From: Monosporascus cannonballus
Taxonomy: Eukaryota > Ascomycota > Sordariomycetes > Xylariales
Reading direction: 5' to 3'
Length of the DNA: 64,000 nucleotides
Assembly: GCA_004154925.1 (NCBI GenBank)
Contig: QJNS01000089.1
Location: 216,248 to 280,247, forward strand
A program made the translations under genes and the position numbers. The notes beneath the pieces were generated by a model. That model was not told where the DNA came from. It ran no database searches and saw only the letters and a program-made list of their open reading frames with translations. Shown here piece after piece: positions 47,637 to 57,985 of this stretch. Within the stretch, counting starts at the first letter, position 1. Each line of letters starts with the position of its first letter.

Positions 47637-48247
47637 AAGGTGTTTCGGATTTGGGCATTCGTTTGCACTGTAGCATTGACACTGGAGCTTCATGAATGGA
47701 CAAATAGGCTGTGCATGTACCAGCGGCAAAAACAGGCGACGGGGGTAGCGATAGGAGACTAGTCTTAAAACTGAGGCTCGATGGCCCAGGACAGGCGATG
47801 AATATTCACAACGAATTCATTGCCTCTGAGACAAAATCCTTCGCGGCTGTCGGCCATTGATCAGTAAACCTAATGTTTCGCCGTAAATTACCATCATCTC
47901 GATTATGTGGGTGCAACCATTCAAGACACATTCATAAGAAGTTGCCCCTATAACTCGGTCCCCAGTAACTGAATCAGCGACTTCCCCCGATGCAAAATCG
48001 AATTTATCTCGTGATGTCGTATCGTGAAGCGTGGTCCTATTACATGCGTCCCAGAGGTATTCCTGGTGGATTACATCAATTTTAGCTAGCATGTGGTCAA
48101 ACTTTATCTCATCAACTGAATCCCAAGGTGCTACATCGGCAAAGTGAGGATGCTTTAAAAGGCGCGCAATTTGTATATTAATACGGTAAGGACAGAGGCC
48201 TTTCACGCTGTCAGGACGTGTGTAGAAGAGGCGATAACGCAATAGCT
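47637..48247. other. Intergenic, possible remnant
   Basis: A minus-strand frame of 141 codons (48242-47817, MRYRLFYTRPDSVKG...) shows no family I recognise. It sits directly 3' of the decayed DUF3669 copies and may be leftover coding DNA. Confidence 0.4.
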
Positions 48248-48319
48248 AAGATCTACACCGATTCCACCTTCTCGATTCATGCCGTCCCTTGTTTCTTGTT
48301 CAGTAATTCGACCAGTCGA
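48248..48319 (-). repeat. Decayed duplicate of the DUF3669 gene 3' end
   Basis: 72 bp match the adjacent 48332-48405 (shared AAGATCTACACCGAT, CCCTTGTTTCTT, TCGACCAGTCG) with substitutions and small gaps. The second copy is the end of the DUF3669 frame (LVELQQKKQGKA), so the first is a duplicated gene tail. Confidence 0.7.
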
Positions 48320-48362
48320 TAAACAATAATTAAAGATCTACACCGATCCCCACCTTCACAAT

Positions 48363-49612
48363 TCATGCCTTCCCTTGTTTCTTCTGCTGCAGTTCGACCA
48401 GTCGTTGAAGAACGGTTCGCGGCAATACCTGGACTGTTGGGTCTTGTTTTTTCAGAACAATGGCCGCAACTTCGAGATAACTCGCGGCAAACCTATCCCA
48501 AACTCTTCTCGCAACCGGGTTGTCTTGACGCGGTTTGGGAAAGTAAGGGTCATTGACCGTCATAGCGTCGACAGCTTGGGCAACACCCGCTTCGTCCAAT
48601 GTGATGGTCCGGACTTGGTTGAAATCCAGCAGCCACAGCTCAGTCTTTCTGTAGAAAAAGTCTTCATGTCGTCGGGATTCCGGACCGGTGAATGTACGAG
48701 GCTTCATCTTAAGAAGCCCGTCATAATCCGTGGTGTACTTCCCAGTTGAACTTCCTAAGGCAAACTCCACGTCCGGGGCATCCGTCCTGGCGTCCTAGTG
48801 CATGACTGCCAGTGACTTCCCCATCCGTGATTCCACCTCTTCCACATCTAGTTGCAATTCCACCATCTGGTTAAGATGCAACTTGAAATTTCTGAGTGAA
48901 AAAGAGCATTCCTCCGCTCTTCCCGTGCATAGAGCCGGGGTAGACTCTCACAAGACAGTCTTTGTTTGCGGGATCAGCTAGTGCGCTCTGCTTTGATACG
49001 CCCGGGACAGTACTTTTCGATTAGAAGCGCTCTCGTGACTTCTGGAAGTGGCTTGATTCTCTCAGTGACGAGGATGTCGGTAGGAACATGACAGACATCT
49101 TGTGCAGCTTCGCGCAAGGTTTGATGCTCCTAAAAGTATTCCGGGTCTTCTTTTGGTACAAAGAAGTAGCACTCCGGTACTTTGACCTCGATTTCGTGAC
49201 GCTTCATCTTTGCGAAGATAAGGGTATGCTTCGAATAGTCGTTCCACAAATCCGAATCAGTGCACTTGGCGAGCTTCATGGCAAGGGACTCGCCCTCTTG
49301 AGCAAAGACGGCGCCACATGCTCCAGCGCCAATCTTTTTGTAAGATTGTCTGTCCTCCTGCGTTGCAGCTGCTTGCCTTTTGGCGGGTGAGGAAGTGGCA
49401 GACGCCACACTGTGAAGAGAGAGCAGCCAGTGTAATTGTCGTTCGAGCTCGCCGAGCTGTGGAGTTGAAGCTTTGGAGTCTTCGGTCATGACGGGCTCAA
49501 GAAAGCTGAGAAGTTGTGGAATTGTGACGGGATTGTTGGGGTGTGTCGGCGTAATTGGAGGATTATGGGACTTATCGGACGTACTTAACTGGCTTCGGGC
49601 GCCTGATGCCAT
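48363..49612 (-). pseudogene. DUF3669 (fungal kinase-like fold) protein, pseudogene
   Basis: The family text can be followed across 1.25 kb on the minus strand but in broken frames. 49612-49130 encodes the N-terminus with SYKKIGAGACGAVFAQEGESLAMKLA and LWNDYSKHTLIFAKM. It then hits TAG (49132-49130) where the family expects Trp (EYF-W-EHQTL). The frame continues with VPTDILVTERIKPLP and ALLIEKYCPGRIKAE, shifts by one before ALADPANKDCLVRVYPG, and shifts again before RNFKLHLNQMVELQLDVEEVESRMGKSLAVMH. A second TAG at 48797-48795 replaces the Trp of MHW, followed by DARTDAPDVEFALGSS. The rest (48770-48363) is open: TELWLLDFNQVRTITLDEAGVAQAV, NDPYFPKP and the end LVELQQKKQGKA. Both stops are TGG-to-TAG, i.e. 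CpA-to-TpA on the plus strand, as RIP makes. A duplicated tail lies next to it. Confidence 0.75.
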
Positions 49613-50524
49613 TTCGAGAGTCGTACGGCTATTTGATGTTTGGTCGTCTGCTGGAGGAATAGCGCCTATTTGACTGTTGGAAGTGGAGATATTTGTGGAA
49701 TGTGAAGTGGAAAAGAAGAGGAGGCAGAGACGAAGTTCGCGGTGCCGTTATAGCATACCACTGGGATGGCAACCTTGTGAGTGAACCAGTTTTAGGTTCA
49801 AAATGGAAAAGGAAGCTTTCGGAGATGACTTCCCGCGATTTAGCTCTAGCATACACCACATTCGAGACGGAAGGAGTGGCGCGAATGCGGAGGATATACA
49901 CAAAGAATATGGTGACAGAAAGGGACCACCTTCCTGCTGCCTGATCGTTAAGGGGGGAGGCGCGACTAACTTACCACCCCTAAAGCCCTTGCTACGGTAG
50001 CCTCCCCCCCCCTTTCCCCCCCTTTAAAGAAGAAAGTGCACTGTAGACACTTTAGCTATGTATGCTATTTTCTCTTATTCATACGATAACTGTGTAACTG
50101 CGAGAACTACACTAAGCAGGTTTAAGGAAGCATTTCCCTTTCATCTGGAGAGTATGTTGTAAGAAAACGGGGAGCTTTATAGGTTAAGAAGGCCGAAGCA
50201 TGTATATGTATGCAGTAGCTAGATCTAGAGAAATGGGGCGATAATTGTAGTTGTACTCTGTAAGTACGCAGGTATAGCTAACTCCGTAAAAAATTTACCT
50301 AATCCTGGGCACGTAACGATCCCATAGCACTTAAGGTGTCAGGATAAACAAGTGAAGTCTATCATCCAGATGCGGAAAGGGGCTCACAACAGTCGCCTGG
50401 TGGTCAGGGCTTAAAGTGCGAGGTGCCTTGGGTACGGAGAAGTCTGAATCAGGAATGCTGGCAAGGGTAACAACACCCCCCGCTCAGGGCGTACCTGATA
50501 AATCAAAGGAGGGCTTATGCTTTC
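49613..50524. other. Intergenic, nothing recognised
   Basis: Short frames only. C-rich homopolymers near 50003-50021. Likely old 5' region of the DUF3669 pseudogene. Confidence 0.5.
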
Positions 50525-50770
50525 ACCAGTCGGAGTTGGCGTAGTGGTGAGAGCGTAGGGCCTCGTATGGAGCTGCTACCGCCCAAACCCGTCAAGACAC
50601 GATGTCGATTGGCCTACAACGGCGACCCGTGGAACATCGCAAACGGGTACCCGGAGCGAAAGCAGGGCGCGCTGTAGGTCTGTAGCTGGTTTGTTTAGTA
50701 AAGCAGACGCAGGGCATAAAGGACCGTGTTCAATTCCCGCGGAAAGGGAAACTTTCCTCTCCTTTTTTTG
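50525..50770 (+). mobile_element. SINE-like, tRNA-derived element
   Basis: Begins with a near-perfect RNA polymerase III A box (TTGGCGTAGTGGTGAGAGC, 50536-50554). It has a weak B-box-like TGTTCAATTCCC about 185 bp downstream (50728-50739) and ends with a T-run (CTTTTTTT, to 50769), the layout of fungal tRNA-related SINEs. The A-to-B distance is too long for a simple tRNA. An intron-bearing tRNA is possible, but the acceptor stem does not pair. No clear target duplication was found. Confidence 0.45.
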
Positions 50771-51976
50771 CACCATACAAGGATGCTCATTTTAAGTTCT
50801 TTAATCCAACATTACCCAATTTAAAACCTACAGACTAAATACTAATTACTTTTAAAAACACTTATAGCATATTTTTATTTATTTTTTTCCTCTTCAACTG
50901 TTCAAGTAAGCCATACCCTCAGAGCACTATCTTTAATGCAGTCCGAGCGCTGGACCCCTATCCGCGAGCGGTTCTTGCGACATACCGGCACGTGATATAG
51001 CACTCAACTGTGTGACTCCCCCTTTATATCGAATGGGGATGCTGATTACCGCTACTGCCAACCAATGATATTTGTACTGCAGCACATCGCTGGCCGTGTT
51101 ATTTCTACGAGGGACTGCCGTTACCGAGCCTATCGCAGCCTGACCCCTCCTAACCACCTTACCATCGACATCGTACAAGAAAAACCGGGGGTGACTAAAG
51201 AATCACACTACTGAAGCCAGGAGTAACCATACATGGGAAAAGGTCCACTTTGCGCTCGATACATAGGGGAACGCGGTTACACCACGGGTGCGCTCTGTTT
51301 GCGATGAGCCGATTTGCATCGCTGACATATGTTGGTGCAAATATCAGAAAATAGGTGTAAATGGATGTACAATACAATATCCTATCTTGATTGGTTATCA
51401 AGGTTCCATTTCTCGAAGAGCATGGACCAAAAAGCAGCTTCCGCTTATTGTGTCTCATTCTGGCACCCAAGGAGATATCCGACGGTTTCTCCCTCACCCC
51501 GGAGCTAGCTAGTGCTAGAGTTGTATAAGAAAATTGAATACGCCCTTCTTGTTCAGTGGAATATTCTCCTGGATCCAATCTTATTAGGGTTTTTTTTTTG
51601 GGAAAAGGGGGGTTGGGGTTGGGGCTGACGTCTTGCCATAGACAGGGGAGAAAGACTAGTGTCGTGGAATAGGGGTATCTGTGTTAGTCATCAAGCTCCA
51701 CAGCACCCGGAAGAACCTTATTCCGGCGCCCCCACAGTATATAGAGAGCTTCCTAGCTACCGCTCCTTGGAGCTCAATTCTAGTCAGACAATTATCACTT
51801 CCTACACTCTATGCAACTTTTTCTCGCGATCAGCCTAACTGTGACAACTAGAGAGCGTAAATTATCCTCCTACCTTGATCGGGGTCGGCGCCATGGATCC
51901 CTCGGATTCCTCGTATAGACTAACGAAGCGAGAAACTTGACGAACTGCCTCAGAGTTTCTGAGTTCGTCCCCTGGT
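50771..51976. other. Intergenic, decayed sequence
   Basis: A short AT-rich patch (50775-50890) follows the SINE-like unit. A 127-codon minus-strand frame (51578-51195) has no recognisable family. T10 and G6 homopolymers lie near 51589-51612. Confidence 0.45.
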
Positions 51977-52840
51977 TCACGAGCTACTTAGTCTTGGAAT
52001 TCTCATTTCGGTCACCCGTTGTTGCAAGAAGCTCGTTTGTCTCGGACCATTATGCGGAGCGTCGAAAAAAAAAAGAACATACCGGCAAAGGTGCTTAAGA
52101 ACCGTGCCGTCCTGGTCTTTCAACACATAGCTTCGTAGTTCGGAAAGCCTGTTACGATTGATGAGCCGCCAGTACAAAGATGTGACGGTCGGTGTTGTAC
52201 GTACTTGCTCAATGAGTGTTTCACCGAAGCTGTGGCCCATTAAGATGAGAGCGGTTGTTCCTACGACACCGTTCAGTTCTCCGGGGTGGCCCAGAGCCCG
52301 AAAAGTGAATGGATGAGGTAGGACATAGCAACCTCTACGTTATTAGCCATAGCTATGAAGGCAGCAATATCTTCAAGGAGAACCCTTTCGTAGTCCAATA
52401 GCCTACCCACTTTGATAGATTTTGTCTAGGTGTGCCTCGAATCCATAGGGTGAAGGGTGGATGTCTTGAACATCTTCGGCTAAGAAGTCGCAGAGCTAGC
52501 AGACATATTGCTCTCACCGAGGTGCGGCCTCGGCCCAGGAACCGATTGTATTACATCTGAGGCCATGCACAGCGATAATACTATGGTGTTGCCAGTTCCC
52601 CGCTTGGTATAGAGCAATAGTTCGGCATTCTCATTGCGATTGTGTTTGGTTTCCGTCTTGAGGACTCGTTAGAGCTGTGAGCCCGTGGGAGTTTTGATCA
52701 GTGATGAGACTGGCGTCTCCAAGGGAATGATCTTGGTTTCAAGGGGGCCTTGCATGATCTTCTTCAGGCACTTGCAATCTTGACCTACCGCTACAATTGC
52801 AGTATAGACTTTGATGTGGAAGTAGGATGGCAAAAGCCAT
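51977..52840 (-). pseudogene. Alpha/beta-hydrolase-like gene remnant (HSFG motif)
   Basis: Minus-strand pieces look like protein but lie in changing frames. IKVGRLLDYERVLLEDIAAF and IAMANNVEVAMSYLIHSLFG come from about 52425-52305. After a frame change NGVVGTTALILMGHSFGETLIEQ follows (about 52280-52210), a nucleophile-elbow motif of the type seen in SesB-like hydrolase domains of fungal STAND proteins. Then an intron-like GTACGT...TAACAG and FFFDAPHNG (about 52070-52040). A further upstream block (KCLKKIMQGPLETKIIPLET) sits near 52760. Stops and shifts between the blocks make it a probable pseudogene. The family call rests on a few short motifs. Confidence 0.4.
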
Positions 52841-53474
52841 AGTGAGGGCGATCTCGATATTGCGATGCCTTAGAGCCTCGTGGACTTGCGGATCAGGCCA
52901 GGATCACGGCGTGCCTGAGATTCTGAAGAGTCTTGGAGAGAAAGCCATGATTGATCGGTGCGATAAGGATATTACCCGAGTATGGCTTTATTAGACTGGT
53001 GTCGATGCGGCCACATCGATAAGTACCTATGCAACAATTGCTCTAAGGCCGTCGTGGTTAGAATTGACTATATATAACGCTATTGCTGGGAATGCAATAG
53101 CATGAATTGAGCCAAAAAAATCTCAAATGATCGAACCATTACAGATAGACGTCAGTCCGAGATTATGAATGTGACAGATTGGTTATCATGCAATAGGACC
53201 TTTTGTGCCCTTTCCGAAGGCACATGCCACCAAAAGGGCGATTTCCAGTAACCAGTTAATTTGAGTTCCTGGGGCGTTCTTCTGGCTGTTAGCCGAAATC
53301 CCGACGTAACTACCAAGGTTTGAATTCGAATACCTATTTATCGAGTGGCTGTCTCACAGTCGTCGTTTTATCGAAGAGGAAATAAGGGTGACGAATGCTG
53401 TTAGCTGTTGACAGTGCCAGTGGCTGCCAGCAGCTGCCTCCCCGGTAGAAGTTTGGCAGGTGGGGGGCTAATAA
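52841..53474. other. Intergenic upstream of the FHA gene
   Basis: No conserved frame. The inverted text CCTTTTGTGCCCTTTCCGAA / AAGGCACATGCCACCAAAAG near 53198-53240 forms an imperfect hairpin of unknown meaning. Confidence 0.4.
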
Positions 53475-54581
53475 ATGCCAGCTGTTCGTCAGACGCAACA
53501 GCTGGATCGCTTTTCCTCCTTGTGGAATCTTCTGAATATATCAAGGCAACACCATCTACTCCATGCACTCACGAAAACCGCAAGAACTTTCTGGCAAATC
53601 AGGCGGCCCGACAAATTTCGGCTCCATCGTATTACGTACCTCCAGGTCATTCTGCAAACCATTCGAATGCAGCTAGCCGAATCTTCTCCGCGGCACGCAC
53701 GCCGACCGCGCGACGACGATATGGACGATGAATACGGGCGAGACAGGCGGAGCAGGCGCTCAGACCGCGATGATCAATACAGAGATACCGAAAGGGATTG
53801 CGACAGATCCCGCGAGAGCAGGCGACACCGACGGTCAAGATCCCCTTTGGAGGAACGTCGCCAGAGGTCACACTCGCGAGAAAGCAATCGTGGCAGGGGC
53901 CGGGAACACAGAAGAAGACGATCACGGGATGCGGAATACCGACAGCGCGGGTCGCACCGGGGCCGGGCGCGAGATGAGGATGACTCCCATGGCAGGTTAA
54001 CGGGCGATAAACAGGTGGTCAAGCGTGATAGGCCGCTACCTTCTCAGGCAGACTCTTTTGCTCTGACTAAAGGCGAAGAGGTGCCTAAGCCTAAAGAGAA
54101 GCCTAATTTCACCAACACGGGCGCTCTCGCAGCCGCCTCGAACGCCATCGCTCAGGCAGACGGCTCCAAGGTGGTACTCAAGTACCACGAACCTCCTGAG
54201 GCCCGCAAACCTTCACCGAGAGATCAGTGGAAGTTGTTTGTCTTCAAGGGCGATGAGATTTTGGATACGGTTCCGCTCAGCGACCGCAGTTGTTGGTTGG
54301 TTGGTAGGGAAGTGGCGGTGGTGGACTTGGTTGCTGAGCACCCGAGCGTCAGCAAACAGCACGCTGTCATTCAGTTTCGGTACCTGGAGAAGCGCAACGA
54401 GTTCGGTGACAAGATTGGCAAGGTCAAGCCCTACCTAATAGACCTCGAGAGCGCCAATGGAACCATGCTGAACGCCAAGAGGGTGCCCGAGAGCCGGTAT
54501 CTCGAACTCAGAGACAAGGACCTGATACAGTTCGGTCAGAGCACGCGAGAATACGTCCTCATGCTCGCACCGAGAGAATAG
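53475..54581 (+). CDS. FHA-domain protein, SNIP1/Pml1-like (spliceosome-associated)
   Basis: One open frame. The C-terminal half is a forkhead-associated domain: WKLFVFKGDEILDTVPLSDR, SCWLVGREVAVVDLVAEHPSVSKQHAVIQFR (the GR...SxxH phosphothreonine-binding signature), then YLIDLESANGTMLN and an ending LIQFGQSTREYVLML, as in SNIP1/Pml1. Before it lie PPEARKPSPRDQ and a long Arg/Ser/Asp-rich stretch with RS dipeptides (RRHRRSRSPLEERRQRS), typical of splicing factors. In yeast Pml1 belongs to the RES pre-mRNA retention and splicing complex. The start is uncertain: ATG at 53475 is first in frame but its first 60 residues look non-coding (Leu/His-rich). 53667 (MQLAES) or 53719 (MDDEYGRDRRSRR) are likelier, the last leading straight into the RS region. 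Confidence 0.85.
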   Translation: MPAVRQTQQLDRFSSLWNLLNISRQHHLLHALTKTARTFWQIRRPDKFRLHRITYLQVILQTIRMQLAESSPRHARRPRDDDMDDEYGRDRRSRRSDRDDQYRDTERDCDRSRESRRHRRSRSPLEERRQRSHSRESNRGRGREHRRRRSRDAEYRQRGSHRGRARDEDDSHGRLTGDKQVVKRDRPLPSQADSFALTKGEEVPKPKEKPNFTNTGALAAASNAIAQADGSKVVLKYHEPPEARKPSPRDQWKLFVFKGDEILDTVPLSDRSCWLVGREVAVVDLVAEHPSVSKQHAVIQFRYLEKRNEFGDKIGKVKPYLIDLESANGTMLNAKRVPESRYLELRDKDLIQFGQSTREYVLMLAPRE

Positions 54582-54617
54582 GTTTCGTGCGCACTCTGGG
54601 TATATTTTCGGGCCGCT

Positions 54618-55211
54618 TTGAATGCGCTGTCACTGAGGCTGAACTACGCTTTAGACGCCGCCGCAAGCCACGCACCTAAGATGGCGAAGCTGAAAAATAC
54701 GGAATCCACCGCCGCGGGAGGCGGACAGAAGCGTATCAAGTATATCGCGTACGAGGACGCTTACGACAGTCAACTACGAATGAGGCTATCATGGCGTGAC
54801 TTTACGGGCGACCACCCCTCCGTCCCCGGGGACAACCTATGGGGTTCGACCTCTGGGTTGCCACAACCAACCTTGGCGTCTCTAGTCTACGATAGTGAAT
54901 CCTCCTGGGGGCGCACGAGGCGTTTCAAACCCTGTGGCAGCCTGGGTTCTTATGCCATCATCATTGCAGCTGTCAGCAGGAAAAGTGGACAACTTGGTTG
55001 TGTTCTTCGAAGATCCGAGACTGGATATGCGTTTCCGAAACAGTGCCAAACCGTAAACGTTGTGGCGTCTTTGATGCCATTATCGCTTTTGGCAGCTAGC
55101 ATATCAAGGCGGCCATCTGCCCGACATGTGCTAGATTCCCAAATAGGGGCGAGCACTGGAAACTCCCTCGTCGATAGACACCGGCGTCACAAGCGACATG
55201 GTGCTCGATGA
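54618..55211 (+). pseudogene. Possible 5' fragment of a Naa30-like N-terminal acetyltransferase gene
   Basis: The frame from ATG 54618 (or 54681) contains KRIKYIAYEDAYDSQ at about 54735-54776, resembling the start of the NatC catalytic subunit Naa30/Mak3 (I-x-Y-x-x-YE...). The expected LPAIRALI-x-DLSEPYSIYVYRYF does not follow. The text turns into unrelated Arg/Ser-rich sequence, so homology ends near 54775. This would be a truncated duplicate or a gene cut by rearrangement. The match is short, so it could also be chance or a lineage-specific gene. Confidence 0.3.
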
Positions 55212-56773
55212 CTTGTGGCGAAGGAGTCGTAACGATTTTCTGCCTGGTCAAGCCTCCTGTCCAACATCGATCTTCGACGGTCATACTCTGATGACAGAAG
55301 GGTTTCCTTGTGGGTGGAACCGGCGAAAGTCTTTCGGTTCTCCCTTCTATTCTCAGGCGAGCTGCTATAACCAGGACCAGGCTTTAGAAGTAGGGATAGG
55401 TACTCGCTCAGCCTAGGAGGCCGTTCGTCCCTCCTAACAAATGGCCACCGCCGAGTATATACCTCTCTTTGTTTGATCGGTTACCTTGATGTCTCGGCCA
55501 TTACTGTATAATGTGATGTTATTCGGACCTAGTTCGAGTCGCTCGCCAATGTACGACCTGGCGATCAAACTGAGGGTTACCGAAGAGCCTCTCTTAGGCT
55601 GAGTGGGTAATAGATAGCGCAAGAAGAGAAGACTGCGCCCGTCACTGCCTGACCCTTATTATCCAAGCAGGTCCTTCTTTGCCACGGGGCACATTGCTAG
55701 CGATTTGGCAACCCAATGGGAAGCATAAACAAGCTTGAAAGGGTTTAAGTAGTGGCGCCCCGGACTGTAGTTGGCTCATCCGCTAAAGATTCCCCGCTAT
55801 CAACACTTGTTGCATTATAGACTAGGTGGGGATTGCCCGCATCATCTGGAAAACTGGGGGAACGACGATGAAAAGGGGATCCGTCCATCTTTGAGCGTCG
55901 CCCAGGTTCGGTAGAGTTAAGCTCAATGCTGTGGAGCCTTGAGCGACCTGTTACATCGATGGTGACATGCGGATGCACGGGGCTGTTGTGGGCATGACAC
56001 GTGAACGACGTTGAACAGCGTTGGTCGCCTGTAACGCGAGTTCCCGCGACTCTGAGGAAGCCGAAAAGGGACCAGACCACCCGGTTGGGAAAGTGAAAAG
56101 AGGAAGTAGAGCGGAACAGAGCACCGGAACGCACGACCAACCAGCTCTGCCAGCCCTTAATGGAGATACGTGCATGCATCATGTTGTCGCGCCTGTTGTC
56201 GTGCCGTTGAAAGCTTGTCTCGGCTATTACTTTCCCTCGAGGCGTGCGGATTTCAGATACCATGTCTCAGCGGGCTGTCTCAACAGCTTGTATACACACT
56301 GTCGGTCACCTGGATCAAGTCTCTAGGTACACCATGTCTCTCGCGGAGAACGAAGTGCGCAAATCGGCATACCGAGAATGGGGGAATCCTGAATTATGAA
56401 TGCATGAACAGCGAACCAGGCACAATAACATGCTGAGAGGAAGACATTGTTAGCAAAGCCTCGCTATTAGCCTATAACACATCAAAATATAGAATATCTA
56501 ACGGGGGCTTTTGCAAAGTTGAAACCACATATAAAACGCGTCAGGTACGGCTTAGACCGTGGCAAAGTCCCATTGGTTAGATTTCTTAACGTAAACAGCA
56601 TCACTTATAACTTACGTATCTGGAGCGAAACGAGTAATAGAGTAGGCATCCCCGGAAGGCTTCCGGAAGTGCCTAAAGGAAGTATGATGTACATGTGTAT
56701 GGCTAAATCACGGAGGGATTTTCAAATTATTAATTAAAACTCCAAAACAGCCAACGAACGAAGCTTTGCTTCT

Positions 56774-56797
56774 GGCGGCGGCGGCGGCGGCGGCGAG
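56774..56797. repeat. (GGC)n microsatellite
   Basis: About eight GGC units in an otherwise non-coding stretch. Confidence 0.85.
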
Positions 56798-57833
56798 GAA
56801 CACGCTGCAGGACTGCTACTCGCTGCGGCCGCGGCCGGGCATACACTACCAGTATCAGCCATTTATGTGCTTGTGCGTACCTAGCAACTTACTACGCATG
56901 CTACAATGTAGGGCGGCACTGCACTAATGAGCGCTAGACATAAACTACCTAATAGGACCTCATTAATCTCTGCACGGGTATGTATATATTATACACGTCA
57001 GGTATGGTGGGCTTCCCGATATCGCATAAGTTACTTAGGTGCCTAAGGAGGCGTGCGTAGCACGTATAAATGCCCTGCCACTTAAAATGCTCGCGCCTCC
57101 GCATTAATATTATAAATTTAGTCCGCTTTGAGACACCGGGGGGTGGAATTGACTTGCTAATTATGGCCAATTATCGCTCTGCTTTATCGGTCGGGTGCCT
57201 CAAGTGGCAGGCGCAGCTGACTTTAGGGCGGTCACTCTCCCGCCCATCTCCTAACGTACTAACTTGCCTAGCAGAGTTAGGTCCTAAAATACACGAAGGC
57301 ACCGTCATTCTGCCTCTTCTCTTTGACAACCACGCCTCCCCCCTGAATATTTCCCTCTAACATTACCCTAGCTGCCCTCAAAAATACTTACCTACCTTGG
57401 TACAAACCCGAAGCGCGAAAGACACCTTGTGACGCAAAGCTTCTCTGGTTCTCCACCTCGGATGTAGTACTGCCTCTCTATTGCTGTGCGATGTGATCTG
57501 TCCTATCGTTTTCCCGTCCTGCCTCGTCTCAGGACTCCCCTTCTTAGTCACCTCTCGAAACAGGAAGAACGAATCAGCAGACACCCAAGCGCGCTGCTTA
57601 TCACTCATTACTTTCGTTCCGGGAGGGAGAGAAGGAGGCGAACGATTTCCATGGAGCAGACTGTCTTGTTCCTATACCGCCGCGTTCGCTGCTGTTGTCT
57701 GCCTGATGACTGAGCCGTGGGGCGTAATGTTATCGTGCCTTGCCGGCCGACGAAGTGCCTCTCTCTGCATCGTCGACATCATAGCCATATATACACGCTG
57801 ATGTTTTGTCACACGCCACCGAACTCCCTGTTC

Positions 57834-57858
57834 TATATATATATATATATATATATAT
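57834..57858. repeat. (TA)n microsatellite
   Basis: About 12 TA units, roughly 130 bp upstream of the STAND gene start codon. Confidence 0.9.
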
Positions 57859-57985
57859 GAGTATTGCGACAGCCGAAGCTTGACTGCATCTTGTCCGGTA
57901 CATCTAACTGTCACCTACTTGTAGGTGCCAACAGCAAGAGCGATTATAAATCTCGTTCTCTTGCGTCTTGCCCATATGCATAAAC

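Larger units (their letters stand above)
55212..57985. other. 2.8-kb intergenic region without a recognised gene
   Basis: Several frames of 60-170 codons on both strands carry no conserved text. It contains a (GGC)n run at 56774-56797 and a (TA)n run at 57834-57858. The last part upstream of 57985 is the 5' region of the STAND gene. Confidence 0.5.

Noticed and set aside
51586..51624. TTAGGG-like and TTGGGG-like words resembling telomere repeats
   Set aside because: Only one TTAGGG followed by T and G homopolymers; no tandem array.
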